Assembly (NCBI GenBank): GCA_017577925.1
Contig: PKQU01000058.1
Span: forward strand, 1 to 10,360
Reading direction: 5' to 3'
Origin: Bacillota bacterium
GTDB taxonomy: Bacteria; Bacillota; Bacilli; Calditerricolales; Calditerricolaceae
Length of the DNA stretch: 10,360 nt
Shown here: positions 1-7,321 of the stretch, piece after piece
Layout of the letters: every line of letters begins with the position of its first letter
Position numbering within the stretch: the first letter of the stretch is position 1
Program-made: the position numbers and the translations under genes
Notes under the pieces: model-generated
The model's database searches: none
What the model was told of the DNA's origin: nothing
What the model saw: the letters and a program-made list of their open reading frames with translations, nothing else

Positions 1-122
1 ACGGTGGCGGTTTGGGCAACCACGGAGAATACGGCGTCGCGCATCAATTTCCAGCCATAGGCGGCGACGAGGCCGGCCGAGACGAGGATGAGCAAGGCCA
101 GGAGCCGCTGGATCAGCATCAT
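1..122 (-). CDS. DUF2627 family small membrane protein (YqzF-like), 5' part
   Basis: The first 40 codons of a leftward gene whose 3' end lies outside the window. The translation opens with two Met residues, a basic patch, and a hydrophobic stretch (about residues 7-23, rich in Leu, Ile, Val and Ala), followed by Gly-Trp-Lys-Leu-Met-Arg-Asp. From memory, DUF2627 proteins such as B. subtilis YqzF show the pattern LIALLILVIPG..A..GIKLMRD, which fits well. The family is small (about 80 residues), probably membrane-embedded, and of unknown function. The start at 122 is chosen because a Shine-Dalgarno run (AAAGGGGGG on the minus strand, 131-139) sits 8 nt upstream; the ATG at 130 runs into a stop after three codons, and the next Met codon (119) is a poorer-spaced alternative. 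It is divergent from bkdR, as yqzF is in Bacillus. Family assignment is fairly sure; function is unknown. Confidence 0.8.
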   Translation of the reverse strand, partial: MMLIQRLLALLILVSAGLVAAYGWKLMRDAVFSVVAQTAT

Positions 123-194
123 CGGGCCATCCCCCCTTTCCGGCGTGGATGGGCGAGTTCGCGTTCCCAGGCGGCGGATGGACGTGCCGTTCCC

Positions 195-223
195 ATCGTA
201 ACGCAAAACTCCCTCCCCGTCCA
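195..223 (-). promoter_or_regulatory. Possible sigma-A promoter for the DUF2627 gene
   Basis: Read on the minus strand there is TGGACG (plus 218-223, 4 of 6 to TTGACA), a 17-nt spacer, and TACGAT (plus 195-200, 4 of 6 to TATAAT). It would start transcription near 188, about 65 nt before the start codon at 122. Spacing is ideal but both hexamers are weak, so this is only a candidate. Confidence 0.25.
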
Positions 224-242
224 CGGCGCAATGCGGTATAAT
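214..242 (+). promoter_or_regulatory. Probable sigma-A promoter of bkdR
   Basis: A perfect TATAAT lies at 237-242, in otherwise GC-rich sequence and about 80 nt ahead of the bkdR start. The expected -35 position (214-219, TCCCCG) matches poorly and there is no extended -10 TG, so the promoter would be weak or need help. Predicted transcription start is near 249. A regulator of a sigma-54 operon is normally transcribed from a housekeeping promoter at low level, which fits. The -10 is convincing; the full promoter is inference. Confidence 0.45.
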
Positions 243-251
243 CGCGATGCC

Positions 252-265
252 TGCAAGTATTTTCA
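252..265 (+). promoter_or_regulatory. Dyad resembling the ptb upstream activator site
   Basis: TGCAAGTATTTTCA matches the palindromic candidate activator site upstream of ptb (2397-2410, TGCAAAAATTTGCA) at 11 of 14 positions, with the same 6-2-6 layout. It lies just downstream of the TATAAT at 237-242, over or next to the predicted start of the bkdR transcript. A bound protein there would be expected to repress. Autoregulation by BkdR is inferred from this similarity and position alone. Confidence 0.3.
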
Positions 266-305
266 CAAGACGACTGAAAAAATTGTCGCACAACGGACGC
301 GAGGG

Positions 306-312
306 AAAGGAG
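306..312 (+). promoter_or_regulatory. Ribosome binding site fixing the bkdR GTG start
   Basis: AAAGGAG ends 8 nt before the GTG at 321. The reading frame is open upstream to position 12, but that extension crosses the DUF2627 start and the TATAAT box and shows no family similarity. This site therefore decides the start. Confidence 0.8.
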
Positions 313-320
313 CGGGGACG

Positions 321-2360
<2,040 letters not shown>

Positions 2361-2376
2361 TGCGCAACATGTTTCA

Positions 2377-2390
2377 TGAAAGCGTTTGCA
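2377..2390 (+). promoter_or_regulatory. cre-like box (candidate CcpA site)
   Basis: TGAAAGCGTTTGCA, flanked by A before and AT after, fits the Bacillus cre consensus WTGNAARCGNWWWCAWW at every position except one (G at 2388 where W is expected). It lies 16 nt after the bkdR stop and about 105 nt upstream of the predicted ptb start point. Its right end (TTTGCA, 2385-2390) is also one half-site of the TGCAAA/TTTGCA array, so the two could compete, or the match could be a by-product of that array. Carbon catabolite control of branched-chain amino acid breakdown is plausible but inferred. Confidence 0.45.
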
Positions 2391-2410
2391 ATAACATGCA
2401 AAAATTTGCA
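2385..2410 (+). promoter_or_regulatory. Candidate BkdR upstream activator sequence (half-site array)
   Basis: Three alternating half-sites: TTTGCA (2385-2390), TGCAAA (2397-2402) and TTTGCA (2405-2410). The last two form a palindrome with 6-bp perfect arms and an AA centre; the first two form an inverted repeat with a 6-nt spacer. The palindrome centre lies about 87 bp upstream of the predicted sigma-54 start point, a usual place for an enhancer bound by a sigma-54 activator. Binding by BkdR is inferred from position and symmetry. Confidence 0.55.
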
Positions 2411-2463
2411 CGTGTGTAGGATGCGGTACGTGCCGGCCGCGGGGTGGTGGGGAGTGAGGATTT

Positions 2464-2480
2464 TGGCATTGTTTTTGCTA
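2464..2480 (+). promoter_or_regulatory. Sigma-54 (-24/-12) promoter of the ptb-bkd operon
   Basis: TGGCATTGTTTTTGCTA fits the sigma-54 consensus TGGCACG-N4-TTGCW with 10 nt between the invariant GG (2465-2466) and GC (2477-2478), which is the required spacing. The only departures are T for C at the sixth position and T for G at the seventh. Predicted transcription start is about 2490, leaving a leader of about 90 nt before ptb. The preceding gene encodes a sigma-54 activator with an intact GAFTGA loop, and the B. subtilis bkd operon is known to use sigma-54 (SigL), so position and context both support the call. Confidence 0.88.
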
Positions 2481-2499
2481 GATACATCACATGGAATGG

Positions 2500-2511
2500 C
2501 GAGGCGCCTCG
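2500..2511 (+). repeat. 12-bp perfect palindrome in the ptb leader
   Basis: CGAGGCGCCTCG is self-complementary over all 12 bases and sits about +11 to +22 relative to the predicted sigma-54 start point. It is followed by another TGCAAA (2513-2518). As DNA it could be a repressor operator; as RNA it could only form a 4-bp stem with a GCGC loop. No family of binding proteins is recognised from it. Confidence 0.4.
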
Positions 2512-2579
2512 ATGCAAAGGCTGCTTGTGAGGGGGATACAGGCTGCGCACCAACATGGCATTCATGGAAGGTGAACCGC

Positions 2580-3500
2580 ATGAATCGACTTGAGGATTTA
2601 TTGGAGTACGCCAGGCGGAGACCGGCGGTGACCGTGGCCGTGGCGGTGGCCGAGGACGAGGACGTGCTCGCCGCCGTCAAGGAAGCCCGGCGGCAGGGCA
2701 TCGCCGAGTTCCGGCTGTTCGGAAACCGCCTGAATATTGAGCGCATCGCGCAGCAAATCGGTTTCCCGCTGAACCAGGTGATGGTGGAACACGTGGAGGA
2801 CCCCAAGGCGGCGTGCCTCGCCGCGGTGAAGGCGGTCCGCGACGGGGAAGCCGATGTGGTCATGAAGGGCATGGTTCCGACGGCGGACTTTCTTCGCGCC
2901 GTGTTAGACAAGGAGCACGGCCTGCGAACCGGTCGGGTGCTTAGCCACGTGGCCGTCTTTGAGGCGCCGCTGGCCGACCGGTTAATGCTGCTCACCGACG
3001 CGGCGATGAACATCGCCCCGACGCTGGAGCAGAAGGTACACATCATCGAAAACGCCGTGCAGGTGGCCCGTGCGCTGGGGATCGACCGGCCCAAGGTGGC
3101 CCTAATCACCGCCATCGAGACGGTCAATCCCGACATGCCGTCGACGACCGACGCGGCCATTCTGGCCAAGATGGCCGAGCGCGGCCAGATCAAGGGAGCC
3201 GACGTGGACGGCCCGCTGGCCCTCGACGTGGCTGTGTCGCCGGAGGCGGCGGCGCACAAAAAAGTGGGCGGCCCGGTGGCCGGGTTTGCCGACGTGCTCA
3301 TCGTCCCGAACATCGAGACGGGCAACGCGGTGTACAAGACGCTGACCTACCTGGCGGGGGCCAAGATTGCCGGCATTCTTGTCGGGGCCAAGGCGCCGGT
3401 GGTGGTCACCTCGCGTGCCGACTCGCCGGAGACGAAGCTCTACGCCATTGCGCTGGCGGTGCTCACGGCGGAACGATCGCGCGCGCCGGTATCGGCGTGA
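2580..3500 (+). CDS. ptb: Phosphate butyryltransferase (branched-chain acyl-CoA)
   Basis: Converts butyryl-, isobutyryl- or other branched acyl-CoA plus phosphate to acyl-phosphate and CoA, cytosolic, feeding the kinase Buk two genes on. The 306-residue protein is close to B. subtilis Ptb (299) and belongs to the phosphate acetyl/butyryl transferase family. Conserved segments are seen in order: AEDEDVL (24-30), MKG (96-98), LSHVAVFE (121-128), TDAAMNIAP (139-147), VDGPLALDVAVS (209-220), PNIETGN (243-249) and GAKAPVVVTSRAD (269-281). The ATG at 2580 is preferred because GGAAGGTG (2566-2573) lies 6 nt upstream and similarity begins at MNRLEDLLEYA. The frame stays open upstream to 2376, but that stretch spans the promoter and enhancer. 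It is the first gene of the operon, just behind the sigma-54 promoter. Confidence 0.93.
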   Translation: MNRLEDLLEYARRRPAVTVAVAVAEDEDVLAAVKEARRQGIAEFRLFGNRLNIERIAQQIGFPLNQVMVEHVEDPKAACLAAVKAVRDGEADVVMKGMVPTADFLRAVLDKEHGLRTGRVLSHVAVFEAPLADRLMLLTDAAMNIAPTLEQKVHIIENAVQVARALGIDRPKVALITAIETVNPDMPSTTDAAILAKMAERGQIKGADVDGPLALDVAVSPEAAAHKKVGGPVAGFADVLIVPNIETGNAVYKTLTYLAGAKIAGILVGAKAPVVVTSRADSPETKLYAIALAVLTAERSRAPVSA

Positions 3501-3548
3501 CGCGTTTCTCACCCGTTTCACTTTGCCAAATGTGAGGAGGAGGAGACC

Positions 3549-4643
3549 ATGAACATCTTCGATTACCTGCAGAAATACGACTACGAACAGCTCATCTTCT
3601 GCCACGATGCGGCCTCGGGGCTGAAAGCGATCATCTGCATCCACGACACCACCCTCGGTCCGGCCCTCGGCGGGTGCCGCATGTGGACCTACGAGACGGA
3701 GGAAGATGCCATCATCGACGTGCTGCGTCTGGCCCGCGGGATGACGTACAAGGCCGCGGCGGCAGGGCTCAACCTCGGTGGCGGCAAGACGGTGATCATC
3801 GGCGATCCGAAGAAGGACAAGAACGAGGCGATGTTCCGCGCCCTGGGGCGCTACATCCAGTCGCTGGGTGGCCGCTACATCACGGCGGAAGACGTGGGGA
3901 CGACGGTGGCCGACATGGATATCATCCACCAGGAAACCGACTACGTCACCGGCGTTTCGCCCGAGTTCGGCTCCAGCGGCAACCCGTCGCCTGTAACCGC
4001 TTACGGTGTCTACGTGGGCATGAAGGCGGCGGCCAAGGTGGCCTTCGGTAACGATTCGCTGGCCGGCAAGACGGTGGCGGTCCAGGGTGTGGGCAGCGTG
4101 GGCTACCACCTGTGCAAGCACCTGCACCAGGAAGGGGCGAAGCTGATCGTCACCGACATTAACCCCGACAACGTCAAGCGCGCGGTGGAGGAATTCGGCG
4201 CCCAGGCGGTTAGCGCCGACGAGATCTACGCCGTCGACTGTGACATCTTTTCCCCGTGCGCCCTGGGGGGCATCATCAACGACGAGACCATCCCGAAACT
4301 GAAGGCGAAGGTGATCGCCGGTTCGGCCAACAACCAGCTCAAGGAGGAGCGCCACGGCGATCAGATCCACGAAATGGGCATCGTCTACGCCCCTGACTAC
4401 GTGATCAACGCCGGCGGGCTGATCAACGTGGCCGACGAGCTTGAGGGCTACAACCGCGAGCGTGCGCTGAAGAAGGTGGAGACCATCTACGACAACCTGA
4501 TGAAGGTGTTCGAGATCGCCAAGCGGGACAACATTCCCACCTACAAGGCGGCCGACCGGATGGCCGAAGAGCGCATCGCCCAGGTGGCGAAAACGCGCAG
4601 CACCTTCGTGCGCAACGAAAAGTCGGTCCTCGACCGACGGTAA
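3549..4643 (+). CDS. bcd: Leucine (branched-chain amino acid) dehydrogenase
   Basis: NAD-dependent oxidative deamination of leucine, valine and isoleucine to 2-keto acids, the substrates of the BKDH complex encoded downstream. At 364 residues it equals B. subtilis Bcd in length. The Glu/Leu/Phe/Val dehydrogenase signature is complete: K68 in GMTYKAA, catalytic K80 in LNLGGGKT, and D115 in TAEDVGT. The C-terminal Rossmann domain has GVGSVG (180-185) with acidic D203 at the end of the second strand, as expected for NAD rather than NADP. The substrate-pocket region GNPSPVTAYGV (144-154) is typical of leucine dehydrogenases. The start at 3549 follows a run of AGGAGG repeats (3534-3545). The gap to ptb is 48 bp with no promoter or terminator seen. 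Valine or phenylalanine dehydrogenase is possible by family, but context and length favour leucine dehydrogenase. Confidence 0.95.
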   Translation: MNIFDYLQKYDYEQLIFCHDAASGLKAIICIHDTTLGPALGGCRMWTYETEEDAIIDVLRLARGMTYKAAAAGLNLGGGKTVIIGDPKKDKNEAMFRALGRYIQSLGGRYITAEDVGTTVADMDIIHQETDYVTGVSPEFGSSGNPSPVTAYGVYVGMKAAAKVAFGNDSLAGKTVAVQGVGSVGYHLCKHLHQEGAKLIVTDINPDNVKRAVEEFGAQAVSADEIYAVDCDIFSPCALGGIINDETIPKLKAKVIAGSANNQLKEERHGDQIHEMGIVYAPDYVINAGGLINVADELEGYNRERALKKVETIYDNLMKVFEIAKRDNIPTYKAADRMAEERIAQVAKTRSTFVRNEKSVLDRR

Positions 4644-4657
4644 GCGGGGGGAACGAT

Positions 4658-5767
4658 GTGCAGCGATCCCATCGGTTGCTCATCATCAATCCCGGATCGA
4701 CGTCCACGAAAATCGGGGTGTACGAGGACGAAAAGTCCCTGTTTGAAGAGACGCTGCGCCACGATGTCAAGGAGTTGACGCCCTACGCGCGCATCATCGA
4801 CCAGTATCCCTTCCGCAAGCAGGTGATCCTCGACGCCCTGCACAGAAAGGGCTTCAACCTGACCAAGTTTAGCGCCATTGTCGGGCGCGGGGGTCTCCTG
4901 CGCCCCATTCCCGGGGGCACGTATCGGGTCAACGCGGCCATGCTCGACGACCTCAAGAGCGGCCGGTACGGGGAGCACGCCTCCAATCTTGGGGCCATCC
5001 TGGCCTACGAGATCGCGTCGCAGCTCAACATCCCGGCCTTTATCGTCGATCCACCCGTCGTCGACGAGCTGGAGCCGTTGGCCCGCATCAGCGGCGTGCC
5101 GGCCATCGAGCGCAAGAGCATCTTCCATGCCCTGAACCAGAAGGCCGTGGCCCGGCGCGTCGCCAAGGAGATGGGCAAACGGTACGAAGAAGCCCACCTC
5201 ATTGTGGCCCACATGGGCGGCGGCATCAGCGTTGGCGCCCACAAGGCGGGGCGTGTCGTCGACGTGAACAACGCCCTCGACGGCGAGGGACCCTTTGCCC
5301 CGGAACGTGCGGGAACGGTTCCCGCCGGTGATCTGGTGCGGCTCTGCTTTTCGGGGCAGCATACGCAGGAGGAGATCCGGCGCATGCTCGTCGGCAAGGG
5401 CGGGCTGGTGGCCCTGCTCGGGACCAACGATGCGCGCGAGGTGGAGCGGCGCGTGGAGGAGGGGGACGAGCGGGCCCACCTCGTGTACGAAGCGATGGCC
5501 TATCAGGTGGCCAAGGCCATCGGCGCCGCCGCCGCGGTGCTGGAAGGGCGTATCGATGCCATCATTCTGACCGGCGGACTGGCCTACAGCAAGATGTTCA
5601 CCGACTGGATCGTCCGGCGCGTCTCCTGGATGGCGCCGGTGAAGATCCACCCTGGGGAAAACGAGCTGTTCGCCTTGGCCGAGGGAGCCCTGCGCGTGCT
5701 GCGTGGGGAAGAGGAGGCCAAGGAGTACCCTGCCGAGGAGGCACGTGAAATGGTCCTGCAGCGCTAG
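4658..5767 (+). CDS. buk: Butyrate kinase (branched-chain acyl kinase)
   Basis: Transfers phosphate from butyryl- or branched acyl-phosphate (made by Ptb) to ADP, giving ATP and the free acid; cytosolic, acetate/sugar kinase (ASKHA) fold. The 369 residues match the family (about 360). Visible motifs are the phosphate-1 region NPGSTSTK (11-18), GRGGLLRPIPGG (76-87), HALNQKAVARR (157-167), the phosphate-2 region AHMGGGISVGAH (184-195), FAPERAGTVP (213-222), the adenosine region TGG (305-307), and the C-terminal GENE..A.AEGALRVL (333-348). The start is GTG at 4658, behind GGGGGGAA (4646-4653); an ATG at 4656 overlaps it in another frame. Only 14 nt separate it from bcd, suggesting coupled translation. 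The stop codon lies inside the loop of an inverted repeat (5755-5775). Confidence 0.94.
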   Translation: MQRSHRLLIINPGSTSTKIGVYEDEKSLFEETLRHDVKELTPYARIIDQYPFRKQVILDALHRKGFNLTKFSAIVGRGGLLRPIPGGTYRVNAAMLDDLKSGRYGEHASNLGAILAYEIASQLNIPAFIVDPPVVDELEPLARISGVPAIERKSIFHALNQKAVARRVAKEMGKRYEEAHLIVAHMGGGISVGAHKAGRVVDVNNALDGEGPFAPERAGTVPAGDLVRLCFSGQHTQEEIRRMLVGKGGLVALLGTNDAREVERRVEEGDERAHLVYEAMAYQVAKAIGAAAAVLEGRIDAIILTGGLAYSKMFTDWIVRRVSWMAPVKIHPGENELFALAEGALRVLRGEEEAKEYPAEEAREMVLQR

Positions 5768-5775
5768 GCTGCAGG
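5755..5775 (+). repeat. Inverted repeat enclosing the buk stop codon
   Basis: An 8-bp perfect inverted repeat (CCTGCAGC at 5755-5762, GCTGCAGG at 5768-5775) with a 5-nt spacer GCTAG containing the TAG stop codon. As RNA it would form a GC-rich hairpin. No T-run follows, so it is not a standard intrinsic terminator, and lpdV begins 82 nt later. It stands at the start of the longest gap within the operon and could mark an mRNA processing or stability point. Role is inference. Confidence 0.45.
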
Positions 5776-5843
5776 TGCGGCGGAGCTCGATTGTGTCAGG
5801 CGTTTGACGTATACCCCATGGCGGGCAACGAAAGACGAGCGCG

Positions 5844-5850
5844 AAGGAGG
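5844..5850 (+). promoter_or_regulatory. Ribosome binding site fixing the lpdV GTG start
   Basis: AAGGAGG ends 7 nt before the GTG at 5858. The frame is open upstream to a TTG at 5804, but that would add 18 residues unlike the family and has no ribosome binding site. The ATG at 5851 is in another frame. Confidence 0.85.
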
Positions 5851-5857
5851 ATGCGAC

Positions 5858-7282
5858 GTGGCTCGCGAGTTTGATCTGGTGGTTCTGGGCGCGGGGCCGG
5901 GCGGCTACGTGGCCGCCATCCGCGCCGCGCAACTGGGGATGAACGTGGCCGTGGTGGAAAAGGATAAGCTGGGCGGCACCTGCCTCCACCGCGGGTGCAT
6001 TCCCAGCAAGGCGCTGCTGCGCAGCGCCGAGGTGTACGCGACGCTGGTCGAAGGCGAGAAATACGGTGTCGAAGCCGGCAGTGTCACCCTCAACTTTGCC
6101 AAGGTGCAGGCGCGCAAACGCGCCATTGTCGAGCAGCTGCACAAGGGCGTTCAGCACCTGATGAAGAAGGGCAAGATCACCGTCGTCAAGGGATACGGCC
6201 GGCTGATGGGGCCGTCCATCTTCTCGCCGCGTTCTGGTGCCATCCGCGTGGAAACCCCGGACGGGGAGCAGGAGATCCTCGTTCCCGAGCATGTCCTCAT
6301 TGCCACCGGGTCGCGGCCGCGCACGCTGCCGGGGCTTGAGGTGGACGGCACCGTGGTGATGACGTCCGATGAGGCCCTGGAAATGGAAACGCTTCCGAAA
6401 TCGATCGTCATCGTCGGCGGCGGGGTGATCGGCGTGGAGTGGGCCTCGATGCTCCGCGATTTCGGCGTCGAGGTGACGATCGTCGAGTTCCTCGACCGCA
6501 TTCTGCCGACGGAGGACGAGGAGATCAGCAAGGAGATGACGCGCATCCTGAAGAAGCGCGGGGTGACGATCCACACCGGGGCCAAGGTGCTGCCGGAAAC
6601 GTTCCGCAAGACGGAAAGCGGCTTCACCATCGAGGCGGACAAGGGCGGTCAGCGCATCACCCTGTCCGCGGAGAAGATGCTCGTTTCCGTGGGGCGCCTG
6701 CCCAACGTGGAGGATATCGGCCTGGAGAGCACGGAAATCGAGCTGGAGAAAGGCTTTATCAAAGTGAACGAATTCTTCCAGACGAAGGAGAAGCACATTT
6801 ACGCCATCGGGGACGTCATTGCCACGCCGCAGCTGGCCCATGTGGCGTCCCACGAAGGGATTGTCGCCGTGGAGCACATGGCCGGCCTGAACCCCGACCC
6901 GATCGATTACACGAAAATTCCGCGCGTCACCTACTCGCGGCCGGAAGTGGCCAGCGTGGGCTTGACCGAGCGGGAAGCGCGGGAGAAGGGCTTCGAGGTC
7001 AAGGTGGGCAAGTTCAACTTCCGCGGCAACGGCAAGGCGCTTATCTTCGGCGAGCCGGACGGTTTTGTCAAAGTGGTTGCCGACGCGAAGACGAACGATC
7101 TCCTCGGGGTCCATATCATCGGCCCGCACGCCTCGGACCTGATCACCGAAGCCGGACTGGCGCGGGTGCTCGACGCGACCCCGTGGGAAGTGGCCCATAC
7201 CGTCCATCCGCACCCGACGCTGGCCGAGGCGATCATGGAAGCGGCCTTGGCCGTCGACGGCAAGGCCATTCACGGGGCCTAA
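5858..7282 (+). CDS. lpdV: Dihydrolipoamide dehydrogenase (E3) of the branched-chain keto acid dehydrogenase complex
   Basis: FAD-dependent E3 that reoxidises the dihydrolipoyl group on E2 and reduces NAD. The 474 residues equal B. subtilis LpdV. FAD-binding Rossmann motif GAGPGG is at 11-16; the redox-active disulfide is C42/C47 in GGTCLHRGCIPSK; ATGSRPR (149-155) follows; the NAD-binding motif GGGVIG is at 187-192 with E210 at the end of the second strand, fitting NAD; the second FAD motif is AIGD (316-319); and the dimerisation domain carries the catalytic pair H452/E457 in HPHPTLAE. No lipoyl domain is fused at the N-terminus. The GTG start is set by AAGGAGG (5844-5850). It follows buk after 90 bp, the widest gap within the operon, and precedes the E1 and E2 genes, so it is assigned to this complex rather than to pyruvate or 2-oxoglutarate dehydrogenase. 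Confidence 0.94.
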   Translation: MAREFDLVVLGAGPGGYVAAIRAAQLGMNVAVVEKDKLGGTCLHRGCIPSKALLRSAEVYATLVEGEKYGVEAGSVTLNFAKVQARKRAIVEQLHKGVQHLMKKGKITVVKGYGRLMGPSIFSPRSGAIRVETPDGEQEILVPEHVLIATGSRPRTLPGLEVDGTVVMTSDEALEMETLPKSIVIVGGGVIGVEWASMLRDFGVEVTIVEFLDRILPTEDEEISKEMTRILKKRGVTIHTGAKVLPETFRKTESGFTIEADKGGQRITLSAEKMLVSVGRLPNVEDIGLESTEIELEKGFIKVNEFFQTKEKHIYAIGDVIATPQLAHVASHEGIVAVEHMAGLNPDPIDYTKIPRVTYSRPEVASVGLTEREAREKGFEVKVGKFNFRGNGKALIFGEPDGFVKVVADAKTNDLLGVHIIGPHASDLITEAGLARVLDATPWEVAHTVHPHPTLAEAIMEAALAVDGKAIHGA

Positions 7283-7321
7283 GCACGGGCTCTGGAGCAT
7301 AGGCAAAGGAGGCGCAACGGC

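Noticed and set aside
258..272. CodY box in the bkdR leader
   Set aside because: The best alignment to AATTTTCWGAAAATT leaves at least five mismatches, which is not enough in an A/T-rich patch. CodY control remains possible from Bacillus knowledge but is not shown here.
12..320. N-terminal extension of BkdR by 103 residues
   Set aside because: It crosses the start of the divergent DUF2627 gene and the TATAAT box, lacks family similarity, and a good Shine-Dalgarno sits before the GTG at 321.
2376..2579. Upstream in-frame extension of ptb
   Set aside because: It would cover the enhancer array and the sigma-54 promoter. The ATG at 2496 in this frame has no ribosome binding site, while the ATG at 2580 does and matches the family start.
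2555..2593. A 12-codon leader peptide overlapping the ptb start in another frame
   Set aside because: No Shine-Dalgarno precedes it, and it has no run of branched-chain amino acid codons that would suggest attenuation.
3102..4370. A 422-codon minus-strand open frame opposite ptb and bcd
   Set aside because: Same cause: an antisense shadow of GC-rich codons, with no plausible ribosome binding site or family motif noticed.
5791..5832. Internal promoter before lpdV (TTGTGT or TTGACG with TATACC or AACGAA)
   Set aside because: Spacing for TTGTGT/TATACC is only 13 nt, and the hexamer 17 nt after TTGACG (AACGAA) does not resemble a -10.
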